Made by a program: the position numbers and the translations under genes
The notes under the pieces: model-generated
What the model was told of the DNA's origin: nothing
The model's database searches: none
Seen by the model: the letters and a program-made list of their open reading frames with translations, nothing else
DNA from: Flavobacteriaceae bacterium
GTDB taxonomy: Bacteria; Bacteroidota; Bacteroidia; Flavobacteriales; Flavobacteriaceae
Reading direction: 5' to 3'
Assembly (NCBI GenBank): GCA_016649715.1
Contig: JAENXC010000002.1
Location: forward strand, 1 to 64,000
Length of the DNA: 64,000 nucleotides
Part shown: one piece after another, positions 44,437-52,741 of the stretch
Layout of the letters: each line of letters begins with the position of its first letter
How positions within the stretch are numbered: the stretch's first letter is position 1

Positions 44437-45207
44437 ATGGGTAAAATTATTGCAATTGCAAACCAAAAAGGAGGAGTAGGAAAAACAACTACCTCGGTAA
44501 ATTTAGCGGCCTCACTGGGCGTTTTGGAGAAGAAGGTTTTACTTATTGATGCAGATCCACAGGCCAACGCAACCTCAGGGTTGGGCATTGATGTGGAAAG
44601 CGTAGAAATTGGAACTTACCAATTGCTTGAGCACAGTGCCACGGCAAAAGAAGCCATTATTTCCACAAATTCACCCAATTTAGATTTAATACCCTCACAT
44701 ATAGATTTGGTGGCTATCGAAATTGAATTGGTGGACGTGGAAAACCGCGAATATATGCTGAAAAAAGCCATTGAAGGCTTAAAAGATGATTACGATTATA
44801 TCCTTATTGATTGTGCGCCATCATTGGGATTGCTTACATTGAACGCCCTAACAGCTGCAGATTCGGTTTTGATCCCGATCCAATGTGAATATTTCGCTTT
44901 GGAAGGATTGGGAAAACTTTTGAACACTATAAAAAGCATTCAAAAAATACACAACGCAGACCTCGATATTGAAGGATTGTTACTAACGATGTACGACCAA
45001 CGTTTGCGACTTTCAAACCAAGTGGTGGACGAGGTGAAAAAGCATTTCGGCGAAATGGTTTTTGAAACAATCATTCAGCGCAATGTGCGTTTAAGTGAAG
45101 CGCCCAGCTATGGTGAAAGCATCATCAGTTACGATGCCGCAAGCAAAGGAGCCGATAATTATTTAAGTCTGGCCCACGAATTAATCCAGAAAAACGAAAA
45201 AGAATAA
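44437..45207 (+). CDS. parA: Chromosome partitioning ATPase ParA (Soj)
   Basis: A deviant Walker ATPase that moves ParB-parS complexes. 256 residues: MGKIIAIANQKGGVGKTTTSVNLAASL holds the deviant Walker A with the signature Lys, LLIDADPQANATSGLGI the second motif, and DYILIDCAPSLGLLTLNAL Walker B. Short N-terminus, so it is the chromosomal type. parB starts directly after the stop. A TACTTTTA element at 44405-44412 is a near-match promoter. Confidence 0.94.
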   Translation: MGKIIAIANQKGGVGKTTTSVNLAASLGVLEKKVLLIDADPQANATSGLGIDVESVEIGTYQLLEHSATAKEAIISTNSPNLDLIPSHIDLVAIEIELVDVENREYMLKKAIEGLKDDYDYILIDCAPSLGLLTLNALTAADSVLIPIQCEYFALEGLGKLLNTIKSIQKIHNADLDIEGLLLTMYDQRLRLSNQVVDEVKKHFGEMVFETIIQRNVRLSEAPSYGESIISYDAASKGADNYLSLAHELIQKNEKE

Positions 45208-46107
45208 ATGGCGAAAGCGACCAAAAAACAGGCCCTCGGCCGCGGACTTTCAGCTTTGTTGAAAGACCCGTCCAACGATATAAAATCTGTTGCAGACAAA
45301 AATGCCGACAAAGTAGTTGGCAGTATTGTGGAGCTGGATTTGAGAAGCATAGAAGTAAATCCTTTTCAGCCCCGGACTAGTTTCAATGAAGAATCGCTTC
45401 GCGAATTGGCTTCGTCCATTCGAGAACTCGGTGTGATTCAGCCAATAACCGTTCGTAAATTAGATTTCAATAAATATCAATTAGTGAGTGGGGAACGCCG
45501 TTTTCGCGCTTCAAAATTGGTTGGTTTGGAAACAATTCCTTCCTACATCCGCATTGCGAATGATCAGGAATCGTTGGAGATGGCTTTGGTTGAAAACATC
45601 CAAAGACAGGATTTGGATCCCATTGAAATTGCACTTTCATACCAACGTTTGATTGAAGAAATAAACGTCACCCAAGAAGAATTGAGCGACAGAGTTGGGA
45701 AAAACCGTTCCACTATCGCAAACTATTTGCGTCTGTTGAAGTTGGATCCAATTATCCAAACAGGAATGCGCGATGGTTTCATCAGTATGGGCCACGGCCG
45801 AGCGTTGATAAACGTTGATGATTTAAGCGAACAGCTTGATATTTACGAAAACATTTTAAGCCAAAATCTTTCTGTTCGCGACACCGAAGCTTTAGTTCGG
45901 AATTTTAAAAACCCAGACCAAAAAACTGCTCCACAAAAAGTGAGCGCACCTCCTTTCGCCAAAAAGGCGAAGAAGGAATTGACAGATCTTTTTGAAACTT
46001 CGGTAGATGTAAAGGTTTCAAAGTCGGGCAAGGGACATTTAGTAGTTCCTTTCAAAAATCAAGAAGACTTCGAACGTATTTTGAAGCTGATAAAAAGTGA
46101 AAAGTAA
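45208..46107 (+). CDS. parB: Chromosome partitioning protein ParB (Spo0J)
   Basis: A CTP-dependent clamp that loads at parS and spreads. 299 residues: an N-terminal Arg-rich segment that stimulates ParA (KKQALGRGLSALL), the ParB/Srx domain with the CTP-binding GERRFRASKLVGLETIPSYIR, the helix-turn-helix (TQEELSDRVGKNRSTIANYLRLLKL), and a C-terminal dimerisation part with LTDLFETSVDVKV. It follows parA without a gap. I found no parS-like site in the window. Confidence 0.94.
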   Translation: MAKATKKQALGRGLSALLKDPSNDIKSVADKNADKVVGSIVELDLRSIEVNPFQPRTSFNEESLRELASSIRELGVIQPITVRKLDFNKYQLVSGERRFRASKLVGLETIPSYIRIANDQESLEMALVENIQRQDLDPIEIALSYQRLIEEINVTQEELSDRVGKNRSTIANYLRLLKLDPIIQTGMRDGFISMGHGRALINVDDLSEQLDIYENILSQNLSVRDTEALVRNFKNPDQKTAPQKVSAPPFAKKAKKELTDLFETSVDVKVSKSGKGHLVVPFKNQEDFERILKLIKSEK

Positions 46108-46678
46108 TTTTCTAAATATTTTTTTTTTAATCTTCGCCACATCCCTGTTTGCGCAAACTTCTGATTCTTTAGTTGTAAAAAAAGAAGAAAGGGTAATCGT
46201 GGTCAGTGATTCACTTTTACCTAAGGAAGAATACAATCCGTTGGCTCCTGCCAAAGCTGCTTTTTATTCGGCAGTGGTTCCCGGACTGGGACAGGTTTAC
46301 AACAAAAAATATTGGAAAATCCCGATTATTTATGCGGGAATGGCTGCCGGAATTTATTTTTACAAACAACAAGACAAAGATTATGACCGTTTTAGAAATG
46401 CTTACAAAAGAAGACTAGCCGGTTATACCGATGATGAATTTCAAGGAATTTCGGACGACCGATTGATAAACGCCCAAAAATCTGCCCAAAAAAATAAAAG
46501 CATCAGTATTATTGTAACTGTTGCTTTTTATTTACTCAACGTTGTAGATGCCAATGTGGACGCACATTTGCAGCAGTATGAAGTGAGCGAGGACCTCTCA
46601 TTGCAACCAAATTTTGATTACAATCAATTCAATGCGAAGCCACAATATGGAATGTCATTGACCTATCGGTTTAAATAG
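46097..46678 (+). CDS. DUF5683 domain membrane protein
   Basis: 193 residues from a GTG start at 46097, overlapping the parB end by 11 bases. A signal peptide (NIFFLIFATSLFAQ) is partly encoded by a T10 run. DUF5683 follows: PLAPAKAAFYSAVVPGLGQVYNKKYWKIPIIYAGMAAGIYFY, then a soluble segment and a second hydrophobic stretch (ISIIVTVAFYLLNVVDANVDAHL). The family has no known function but is conserved between parB and dapB in Flavobacteriia, suggesting an envelope link to the partition or division genes. Confidence 0.85.
   Translation: MKSNFLNIFFLIFATSLFAQTSDSLVVKKEERVIVVSDSLLPKEEYNPLAPAKAAFYSAVVPGLGQVYNKKYWKIPIIYAGMAAGIYFYKQQDKDYDRFRNAYKRRLAGYTDDEFQGISDDRLINAQKSAQKNKSISIIVTVAFYLLNVVDANVDAHLQQYEVSEDLSLQPNFDYNQFNAKPQYGMSLTYRFK
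46119..46128 (+). repeat. T10 homopolymer inside the DUF5683 signal peptide
   Basis: Ten consecutive T fall at codons 8-11 of the DUF5683 gene. Slippage by one base would stop translation early. It is the longest mononucleotide run I noticed within a coding sequence here. Confidence 0.85.
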
Positions 46679-46829
46679 AGGGTAGTTGGTAGAGGGTAGA
46701 GAGTAGAGAAAAAAGAGTAAAGATGAAAGAATCAAGAAGCGGAAAACAGGAGACAGGACGACCAGAAAACTCAAATTTTGTTGTTACGCGTCACCTGTCA
46801 TCCATCATCCATCTTCAAACATCCAGTTT

Positions 46830-47540
46830 ATGAAGATAGCTTTATTGGGATACGGAAAAATGGGGAAGACAATTGAAAGATTGGCTTTAGAAAAAGGTCA
46901 TTCCGTGGTTTTTAAAAGCAGCAGCGATTCTTCCGAAGGAAATTTTGAAGATGCTGAGGTTGCGATAGAATTTTCATCGCCCGAAGCTGCCGTCGCAAAT
47001 ATTTCAAAAGCACTGGAAGCAGGAATTCCTGTAGTTTCGGGCACTACGGGTTGGTTGAATAAATATTCTGAAATGGTAAAATTATGCGAAAAACGTAACG
47101 GAAGTTTCATCTCTGCGTCAAACTTCAGCGTTGGGGTCAATCTTTTCTTTAGCATAAATGAATACGCCGCAAAGCTGATGCAACCTTGGAAAGAATACGA
47201 TGTTTCGGTGGAGGAAATTCATCACCTCGAAAAGAAAGATGCGCCCAGCGGTACAGCAATCACTATTGCAAAAGGAATTTTAAAGCACAGTGATAAAAAG
47301 GATTGGAAGCTAAATTCCTCTGAAGATAACAGTTTAAATATCACCGCAAAAAGAGAAGAAGATGTAAAGGGGACACATATAGTTTCATATACTTCAGATA
47401 TAGATACTATTTCCTTTAAGCACGAAGCCCACAGCCGTGAAGGTTTCGCAAAGGGCGCAATTTTGGCTGCGGAATGGGTGAAGGATAAAAAAGGTATTTT
47501 TACAATGAAAGACGTGTTGGGATTGAAGATTAACGATTAA
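46830..47540 (+). CDS. dapB: 4-hydroxy-tetrahydrodipicolinate reductase
   Basis: A lysine and diaminopimelate biosynthesis enzyme, NAD(P)H-dependent. 236 residues: the cofactor loop MKIALLGYGKMGKTIERLA at the start, VVSGTTGW, SASNFSVGVNLFF, the catalytic block EEIHHLEKKDAPSGTAITIAKGI with the His-His pair and Lys, and HEAHSREGFAKGAILAAEW. Length is at the short end of the family but normal for Flavobacteriia. It is separated from the DUF5683 gene by 151 bases of low-complexity repeats. Confidence 0.94.
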   Translation: MKIALLGYGKMGKTIERLALEKGHSVVFKSSSDSSEGNFEDAEVAIEFSSPEAAVANISKALEAGIPVVSGTTGWLNKYSEMVKLCEKRNGSFISASNFSVGVNLFFSINEYAAKLMQPWKEYDVSVEEIHHLEKKDAPSGTAITIAKGILKHSDKKDWKLNSSEDNSLNITAKREEDVKGTHIVSYTSDIDTISFKHEAHSREGFAKGAILAAEWVKDKKGIFTMKDVLGLKIND

Positions 47541-47600
47541 CGATTGCAGATTACTGAATCCCAATTAACATTTATCATTTAACAATTAACATATTTTAAA

Positions 47601-49160
47601 ATGAGTTGGACAGGTTGGTTTCTATTTTTTTTAGTGGTTCAGGTAATCCATTTTGCCGGAACGTGGAAGTTGTATCAAGTTGCAGGCAGAAAAGCTTGGG
47701 AAGCAGCGGTACCAGTTTACAATTCGGTGGTTTTGATGAAAATCATCAACCGTCCGTGGTGGTGGACTATTTTGCTTTTTGTGCCGATTGTAAATTTAAT
47801 TATGTTCCCAGTTGTTTGGGTGGAAACATTGCGCAGTTTTGGCCGCAATTCCACCACCGATACCATTTTGGGAATCGTAACTTTGGGCCTTTATATTTAT
47901 TATATCAACTACACCCAAAAGATAACTTACATTGAAAATAGAAGTTTAAAACCGCGCACTTCAACTGGGGAGTGGGTGAGTTCCATTCTTTTTGCCGTGG
48001 TTGCCGCAACCATTGTGCATACTTATTTTATGCAACCTTTTACCATCCCAACTTCTTCATTGGAAAAAACTCTTTTGGTAGGCGATTTCCTTTTTGTGAG
48101 CAAATTCCATTACGGCGCGCGTACACCGATGACGCCAATCGCATTCCCAATGGTGCACGATACCATTCCAGTGGTCCATTCAAAATCATATCTATCAGAA
48201 CCACAGATTCCGTATTTCAGAATTCCCGGTTTTCAGGATATAAAACACAATGATATTGTAGTTTTTAACTGGCCAGTAGATACTGTTAACGCTTTCCAGC
48301 AATACGGCGACGGAAAATATTATTACAAACCGATCGACAAAAAATCGAACTATGTTAAGCGATGTGTGGCTTTGCCTGGCGATTCTTTGGAAGTGCGCGA
48401 TGGTTATGTTTTTATCAACGGAAAAAAGAATGATTTGCCCGATCGCGCAAAAATCCAGTTTTCCTATGAAGTGAAAGTAAACGGACCGCTAAATCCTGAA
48501 ATGCTTCACAACCGTTATAATATCACAGATCGCTATGGCTTCGGAAACAATACCTACCGTTTTGCCGCCATTTCTGAGGAGTCTTTGAATTTGCTGAAAA
48601 ACAATCCAAACGTGGTTGAGGTTAATCTGCTTCACAGCGAAAAAGGGCAATGGGACCAAGGCATTTTTCCAAACAACCAAAATTATCCATGGAACAATGA
48701 TTTCTTTGGCCCATTATACATTCCGAAGAAAGGCGCAACGGTTTCCATCACCCCTGAAACATTGCCATTGTACCGACGTGTGATTGAGGTTTACGAAGGA
48801 AGTGAACTTGGCATCAACAATAAAATAACACAATCCGGCACCGAAATTTTGCTGAACGGCAAGCCATTGACCAACTACACTTTCAAAATGGATTATTATT
48901 GGATGATGGGCGATAACCGCAACAACAGTGAGGACGCCCGAACCTGGGGCTTTGTGCCTTTCAATCACGTGGTGGGAAAACCCGTATTCGTCTGGATGAG
49001 CTGGGATAGTGTAAACAAAAAAGTACGCTGGGATCGAGTTTTCACTACCGTTGGCGGCAGTGGAAAACCAGTTTCCTATTTAATGTATTTTGTGATTGTA
49101 CTAATCGGTTGGTTTGCTTTTGACTTTTATAGAAAAAGAAAGAAAGCAGCTAAAAAGTAA
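47601..49160 (+). CDS. lepB: Signal peptidase I, long Bacteroidota form
   Basis: Removes signal peptides of Sec-exported proteins. 519 residues, about twice the E. coli-like core. An N-terminal block of three or four membrane segments (MSWTGWFLFFLVVQVIHFAG; WWWTILLFVPIVNLIMFPVV) is followed by the anchor SSILFAVVAATIVHTYFM. The catalytic Ser is in TIPTSSLEKTLLVGD and the catalytic Lys in NYVKRCVALPGDSLEV. Box E is MMGDNRNNSEDARTWGFVP. A large insertion lies between Lys and box E. It ends the parAB-dapB cluster before a perfect 25-bp inverted repeat. Confidence 0.93.
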   Translation: MSWTGWFLFFLVVQVIHFAGTWKLYQVAGRKAWEAAVPVYNSVVLMKIINRPWWWTILLFVPIVNLIMFPVVWVETLRSFGRNSTTDTILGIVTLGLYIYYINYTQKITYIENRSLKPRTSTGEWVSSILFAVVAATIVHTYFMQPFTIPTSSLEKTLLVGDFLFVSKFHYGARTPMTPIAFPMVHDTIPVVHSKSYLSEPQIPYFRIPGFQDIKHNDIVVFNWPVDTVNAFQQYGDGKYYYKPIDKKSNYVKRCVALPGDSLEVRDGYVFINGKKNDLPDRAKIQFSYEVKVNGPLNPEMLHNRYNITDRYGFGNNTYRFAAISEESLNLLKNNPNVVEVNLLHSEKGQWDQGIFPNNQNYPWNNDFFGPLYIPKKGATVSITPETLPLYRRVIEVYEGSELGINNKITQSGTEILLNGKPLTNYTFKMDYYWMMGDNRNNSEDARTWGFVPFNHVVGKPVFVWMSWDSVNKKVRWDRVFTTVGGSGKPVSYLMYFVIVLIGWFAFDFYRKRKKAAKK

Positions 49161-49168
49161 AATTTAAA

Positions 49169-49220
49169 TAGCCACAAATTCACGAATGTTTTTAGAAAAA
49201 CATTCGTGAATTTGTGGCTA
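49169..49220. terminator. Perfect 25-bp inverted repeat between convergent genes
   Basis: The arm from 49169 (TAGCCACAAATTCACGAATG then TTTTT) to 49193 is repeated exactly in reverse complement at 49196-49220, leaving a 2-base centre. The inner part ends in T5/A5, so it can act as a bidirectional terminator. It is much longer than needed, which may mark a dispersed repeat. Confidence 0.85.
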
Positions 49221-49223
49221 ATC

Positions 49224-50345
49224 TTATTCGGGAATCAATCTAAAAATTCCCTGTCCTTCCAAAGCAATATAAATCAATCCATCAGGTCCCATTTTTACGT
49301 TTCGTACTCGCCCAATATCCTGTGCAATTTTTTCGCGATCGGTCACTTTTTCTCCTTCCAGCGTAAGCAATTCAACATAACCAAATTTCAGCGAGCCCAC
49401 CAATAACTGGCCTTTCCATTGTGGATATTTATCGCCCGTAACGAATGCCATTCCGCAAGGTGCGATTGATGGCACCCAATAGTAAATGGGTGGTTCTATT
49501 CCTGGTTTTGTGATTTCATTAGTAATTTTTGTGCCGCTGTAATTGATGCCATAGGTTACGAGCGGCCAGCCGTAATTTGCACCTTTTTTAACAATGTTTA
49601 TTTCGTCACCACCTTTTGGGCCGTGCTCGTGCATCCAGATTTTCCCAGTTTCAGGATGTTTTGCCATTCCTTGAGGATTGCGATTTCCATAGGTAAAAAT
49701 TGCTTTTTTGGCGTTCGGTTCATTGTAAAATGGATTGTCTGCTGGGATGCTTCCGTCATCGTTCAATCGGTAAATTTTTCCACCGTCGCGGCTTATGTCC
49801 TGCGGATTTACATCGCGTTCGCCGCGCTCACCAATGGAGAAATATACAAAACCATCGTTGTCAAATTCAATCCGTGAACCAAAATGTTCCCCAGCCGTGG
49901 TGTTGGGTCCAGCCTTATAAAGCGTTTCAATATTTGTAAGCGAATTGTCTTCCAATTTGCAGCGCATCAGAGCAGTGTGTCCGCCTTTGCCTTCGCCTTT
50001 TTCCGAAGCGTACGTCATATAAATCCACCCGTTTTCCTTATAGTTTGGATGTAATTCAATATCAAGTAAACCGCCTTGCCCGCTGTTATAAACTTTCGGC
50101 ACGTTTGCTATTTCGGTCTTTTCATCATTTTTAAAATGAATTAATCTGCCCTCTTTTTCCGTAATGAGCATACTGCCATCGGGTAGCCAAGCCATTCCCC
50201 ACGGATTGGAGAGATTTTTCACAACTTTCTCAATTTTATAGGAAGGTGCTTCGGTTTGCAGGGCGACGTCTTTGTTTTTTTTCTGAATACAGGACACTGA
50301 AAACGCCAAGAACATATAGCATATAAATTTTAACTTCATCATCAT
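49224..50345 (-). CDS. PQQ-type sugar (glucose/sorbosone) dehydrogenase, lipoprotein
   Basis: A six-bladed propeller enzyme oxidising aldose sugars in the periplasm with PQQ. 373 residues with a lipobox (FSVSC). Family motifs: LSNPWGMAWLPDGSMLITEKEGRL, GLLDIELHPNYKENGWIYMTYA, GSRIEFDNDGFVYFSIGERGERD, YGNRNPQGMAKHPETGKIWMHEHGPKGGDEINIV (the catalytic-site HGP) and RNVKMGPDGLIYIALEGQG. Three consecutive ATG codons precede KLKF, so the exact start is uncertain. No PQQ synthesis genes are near. It is convergent with lepB. Confidence 0.9.
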   Translation of the reverse strand: MMMKLKFICYMFLAFSVSCIQKKNKDVALQTEAPSYKIEKVVKNLSNPWGMAWLPDGSMLITEKEGRLIHFKNDEKTEIANVPKVYNSGQGGLLDIELHPNYKENGWIYMTYASEKGEGKGGHTALMRCKLEDNSLTNIETLYKAGPNTTAGEHFGSRIEFDNDGFVYFSIGERGERDVNPQDISRDGGKIYRLNDDGSIPADNPFYNEPNAKKAIFTYGNRNPQGMAKHPETGKIWMHEHGPKGGDEINIVKKGANYGWPLVTYGINYSGTKITNEITKPGIEPPIYYWVPSIAPCGMAFVTGDKYPQWKGQLLVGSLKFGYVELLTLEGEKVTDREKIAQDIGRVRNVKMGPDGLIYIALEGQGIFRLIPE

Positions 50346-50677
50346 TTTGTTTTCAAAAAAGATACTGAAATTATGCCATAAAATTGGAAACCTTTCAAAA
50401 ATTTGTGATGTGAAAAAATAATCATTTAAGTATTTAAAAAATTCTACGGATAAAACTTTGTTGGGATTTGAAAAATATTGTAACTTTTTAAAATCCTCAC
50501 AAAAAACTTTTTTTATTTTTAATTAATTCATAGTCAATAATTTGAAGTTGGATTAATTAATTTAACCTTACATTTATTGTCATTTAAATTATCGAGATTG
50601 AGTATTGTACGCTCCATTTCAGATTTTTAGTGAACAATGACGCATCTATTTTTTTAAATAACCTAATACCCATTATT
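50346..50677. other. AT-rich divergent intergenic region
   Basis: About 330 bases between the divergent sugar dehydrogenase and CHAT-hydrolase genes. A TATCTTTT element precedes the former. Before the latter I see only partial matches (TACATTTA near 50567). A GTG at 50630 could start the CHAT gene 16 codons early, but ATG 50678 fits better. No other gene. Confidence 0.4.
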
Positions 50678-52741
50678 ATGGAACCGATCAAAAAACTTGT
50701 GGTTTATGGCAAAAAGGAAATCAACGAAGAAGGAGCTGTTGTTTATAATTTACAGGCCAGCAATAGGGATGTTTCCAATCAACACGAAATCCAGTTGGAG
50801 GAAAATGATAAGTTGTTGGAATTGGTCCTTGACGACGGCACCTCTTGGATGTGCGATGCCTCTACCTTGCACGAGGTGTACCCGGAACTTGATCCAGCCT
50901 TAAGACCACCCGGTAGCCGCGACATGCAAGCGGATGTTTTTGTACTGCCCGATTCCGTGGAGGCACCATCAACAGAAAGGGGAGTTATTGGTAAAATTGC
51001 GGTAAAACTGCTGAAGGTGGTTGCAAAAAAGGCTATTGGGAATGGAGTGGCAGAGCTTTCGAAAAAATTGGAAGACAAACATTTGCAGAATGAGATTGAC
51101 AGTTCTATTATCCCAAAAAACTTTTTGGAAACGGGTGCGGCCTTATTCACTGTTGATAAGGATTTTAAATTTGGGATTTTTGATGGAAAACCGTCCAACA
51201 ATCCGTTTTTTCTTTTTATCCACGGCACAAACTCTGATTCATTCGGGGCATTTCAAGATTTAAAGGCTTCTCCAGCCTGGAATACACTACATCAAATGTA
51301 CGGCAAAAACGTACTGGCTTTTCAGCACAGAACCCTTACCGAAAGCCCATTGCTCAATGTGGTGAAACTGGCCCAAATGCTTCCCGATCACTCCGTGGTT
51401 CATATGCTTACCCATTCCAGGGGTGGAATTGTAGGCGACATTTTGAATAAATACAGTAGTAATAATGAAGAATCGTCCATTGGGTTTACCAGTGACCACA
51501 TTGCATTGCTTGAAAAAGAAGGCGATAGGGAAGAAGACATTGAGAATATTGGAGACCTCAACAAGATTTTTAAAAACAAAACGATAACGGTCACCAAATT
51601 TATTAGGGTAGGCTGTCCCGCCGCAGGTACCAAGTTGGCTTCCAAAAGACTGGATCATATTTTGAATGTCTTCTTTAATTTGATAACCTTGGTTGGAGGT
51701 GCGTTCGGTGATATTTTAAAGGAACTGCTTTCCGCGGCGGTGGAGAGCAAAGACGACGTATCTGTGCTTCCCGGTTTGGAAGCCCAAAGACCAGAATCGC
51801 CCTTTATAAAAATATTAAACGATCCATCACCGGCAACCGCCATTAACGGGAAACCGTTGGCTATTATTTCGGGAAATGGAAGAGTAAGTTTTTCGGGACA
51901 AGGGCTTTTTGTAATCCTCGGAAAATTGTTTTACTGGCAACGCAATGATTTGGTGGTGAACACGGATTCCATGTACTTGGGCGCAAAACGTAAAGACAAT
52001 ATTCAGTATTTCTTTGACCAAGGTGCCGACGTAAACCACGTAAAGTACTTTGAAAATGATAAAACTCGCGAAGCAATAGACTTGGTTCTCAAAACAGCTG
52101 AAGGAGAACTCATTCCGGGATTTAAATGTATTGCACAGGATGAAATCCCCGGAAGCGACAGAGCTCTTGTGGAATCTGGTGAACTGTATCCTTCCGCACA
52201 GCCACCTTCGGGCACAAAACCCATTGTGGTAATGCTTCCGGGAATCATGGGCTCCAACCTCACACAATCGGACAAGGAAATATGGCTCCATTATGGACGT
52301 ATTCTTACTGGAGGATTGATCAATCTCGGATATTCCAATGTGAACAAAATTGTAGCGGATTCCGTGGTAAAAACTTCCTATTTTAAACTTTACAAATGGC
52401 TATCGGCCAAATACGATGTGGTAGTCTTTCCTTTTGATTGGCGAAAACCACTTCCAGAATGCGCAAGCGAATTCAATATAAAAATTAAAAGTTTACTTAA
52501 AGTTGGGCAGCCCATAAAGATTATTGGGCATTCCATGGGCGGACTTTTGGCACGCGATTTTATCCTTAATCACGATGATACCTGGCAGGATTTGAAAGCT
52601 TCAAAAGGCTTTAGAATGCTCTTTCTTGGATCACCGCTCGGGGGTTCGTTCCGGATTCCTTCGGTTTTGTTCGGAGAAGATGCCATAATCCAAAAGTTGA
52701 GCAAACTGGATCTTTTTCCACACCAAGGAAGGCTTGCTTAA
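50678..52741 (+). CDS. Double alpha/beta hydrolase protein, N-terminal part of a frameshifted CHAT protein
   Basis: 687 residues before a frameshift. No signal peptide, so cytoplasmic. Residues 1-160: a beta-rich start (MEPIKKLVVYGKKEINEEGA) and a helical linker. First hydrolase at about 165-330: FFLFIHGTNSDSFGAF (oxyanion loop at 181-183) and nucleophile elbow LTHSRGG with Ser247. Second hydrolase from about 520, LCAT-like: IVVMLPGIMGSNL, VVVFPFDWRKPLPE, IIGHSMGGLLARDF with Ser619, and LGSPLGGS. The frame ends in DLFPHQGRLA just after a T5 run; the other frame restores the expected family sequence (HTKEGLLKMFSQFPG). The Asp and His of the second triad lie in the next frame. It stands alone, divergent from the sugar dehydrogenase. 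It is one gene with 52734-56180. Confidence 0.8.
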   Translation: MEPIKKLVVYGKKEINEEGAVVYNLQASNRDVSNQHEIQLEENDKLLELVLDDGTSWMCDASTLHEVYPELDPALRPPGSRDMQADVFVLPDSVEAPSTERGVIGKIAVKLLKVVAKKAIGNGVAELSKKLEDKHLQNEIDSSIIPKNFLETGAALFTVDKDFKFGIFDGKPSNNPFFLFIHGTNSDSFGAFQDLKASPAWNTLHQMYGKNVLAFQHRTLTESPLLNVVKLAQMLPDHSVVHMLTHSRGGIVGDILNKYSSNNEESSIGFTSDHIALLEKEGDREEDIENIGDLNKIFKNKTITVTKFIRVGCPAAGTKLASKRLDHILNVFFNLITLVGGAFGDILKELLSAAVESKDDVSVLPGLEAQRPESPFIKILNDPSPATAINGKPLAIISGNGRVSFSGQGLFVILGKLFYWQRNDLVVNTDSMYLGAKRKDNIQYFFDQGADVNHVKYFENDKTREAIDLVLKTAEGELIPGFKCIAQDEIPGSDRALVESGELYPSAQPPSGTKPIVVMLPGIMGSNLTQSDKEIWLHYGRILTGGLINLGYSNVNKIVADSVVKTSYFKLYKWLSAKYDVVVFPFDWRKPLPECASEFNIKIKSLLKVGQPIKIIGHSMGGLLARDFILNHDDTWQDLKASKGFRMLFLGSPLGGSFRIPSVLFGEDAIIQKLSKLDLFPHQGRLA
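52712..52717 (+). other. Frameshift point (C then T5)
   Basis: GAT CTT TTT CCA in the upstream frame; with one T fewer it reads GAT CTT TTC CAC ACC AAG, giving the LCAT-type continuation DLFHTKEGLLKMF. The change is +1 in phase. Deleting one T makes 50678-56180 one open frame of 1834 codons including the stop. Confidence 0.85.

Noticed and set aside
44200-47000. parS site near parAB
   Set aside because: No 16-bp palindrome near TGTTTCACGTGAAACA was found by eye; CACGTG occurrences in the window lie in unrelated coding sequence.
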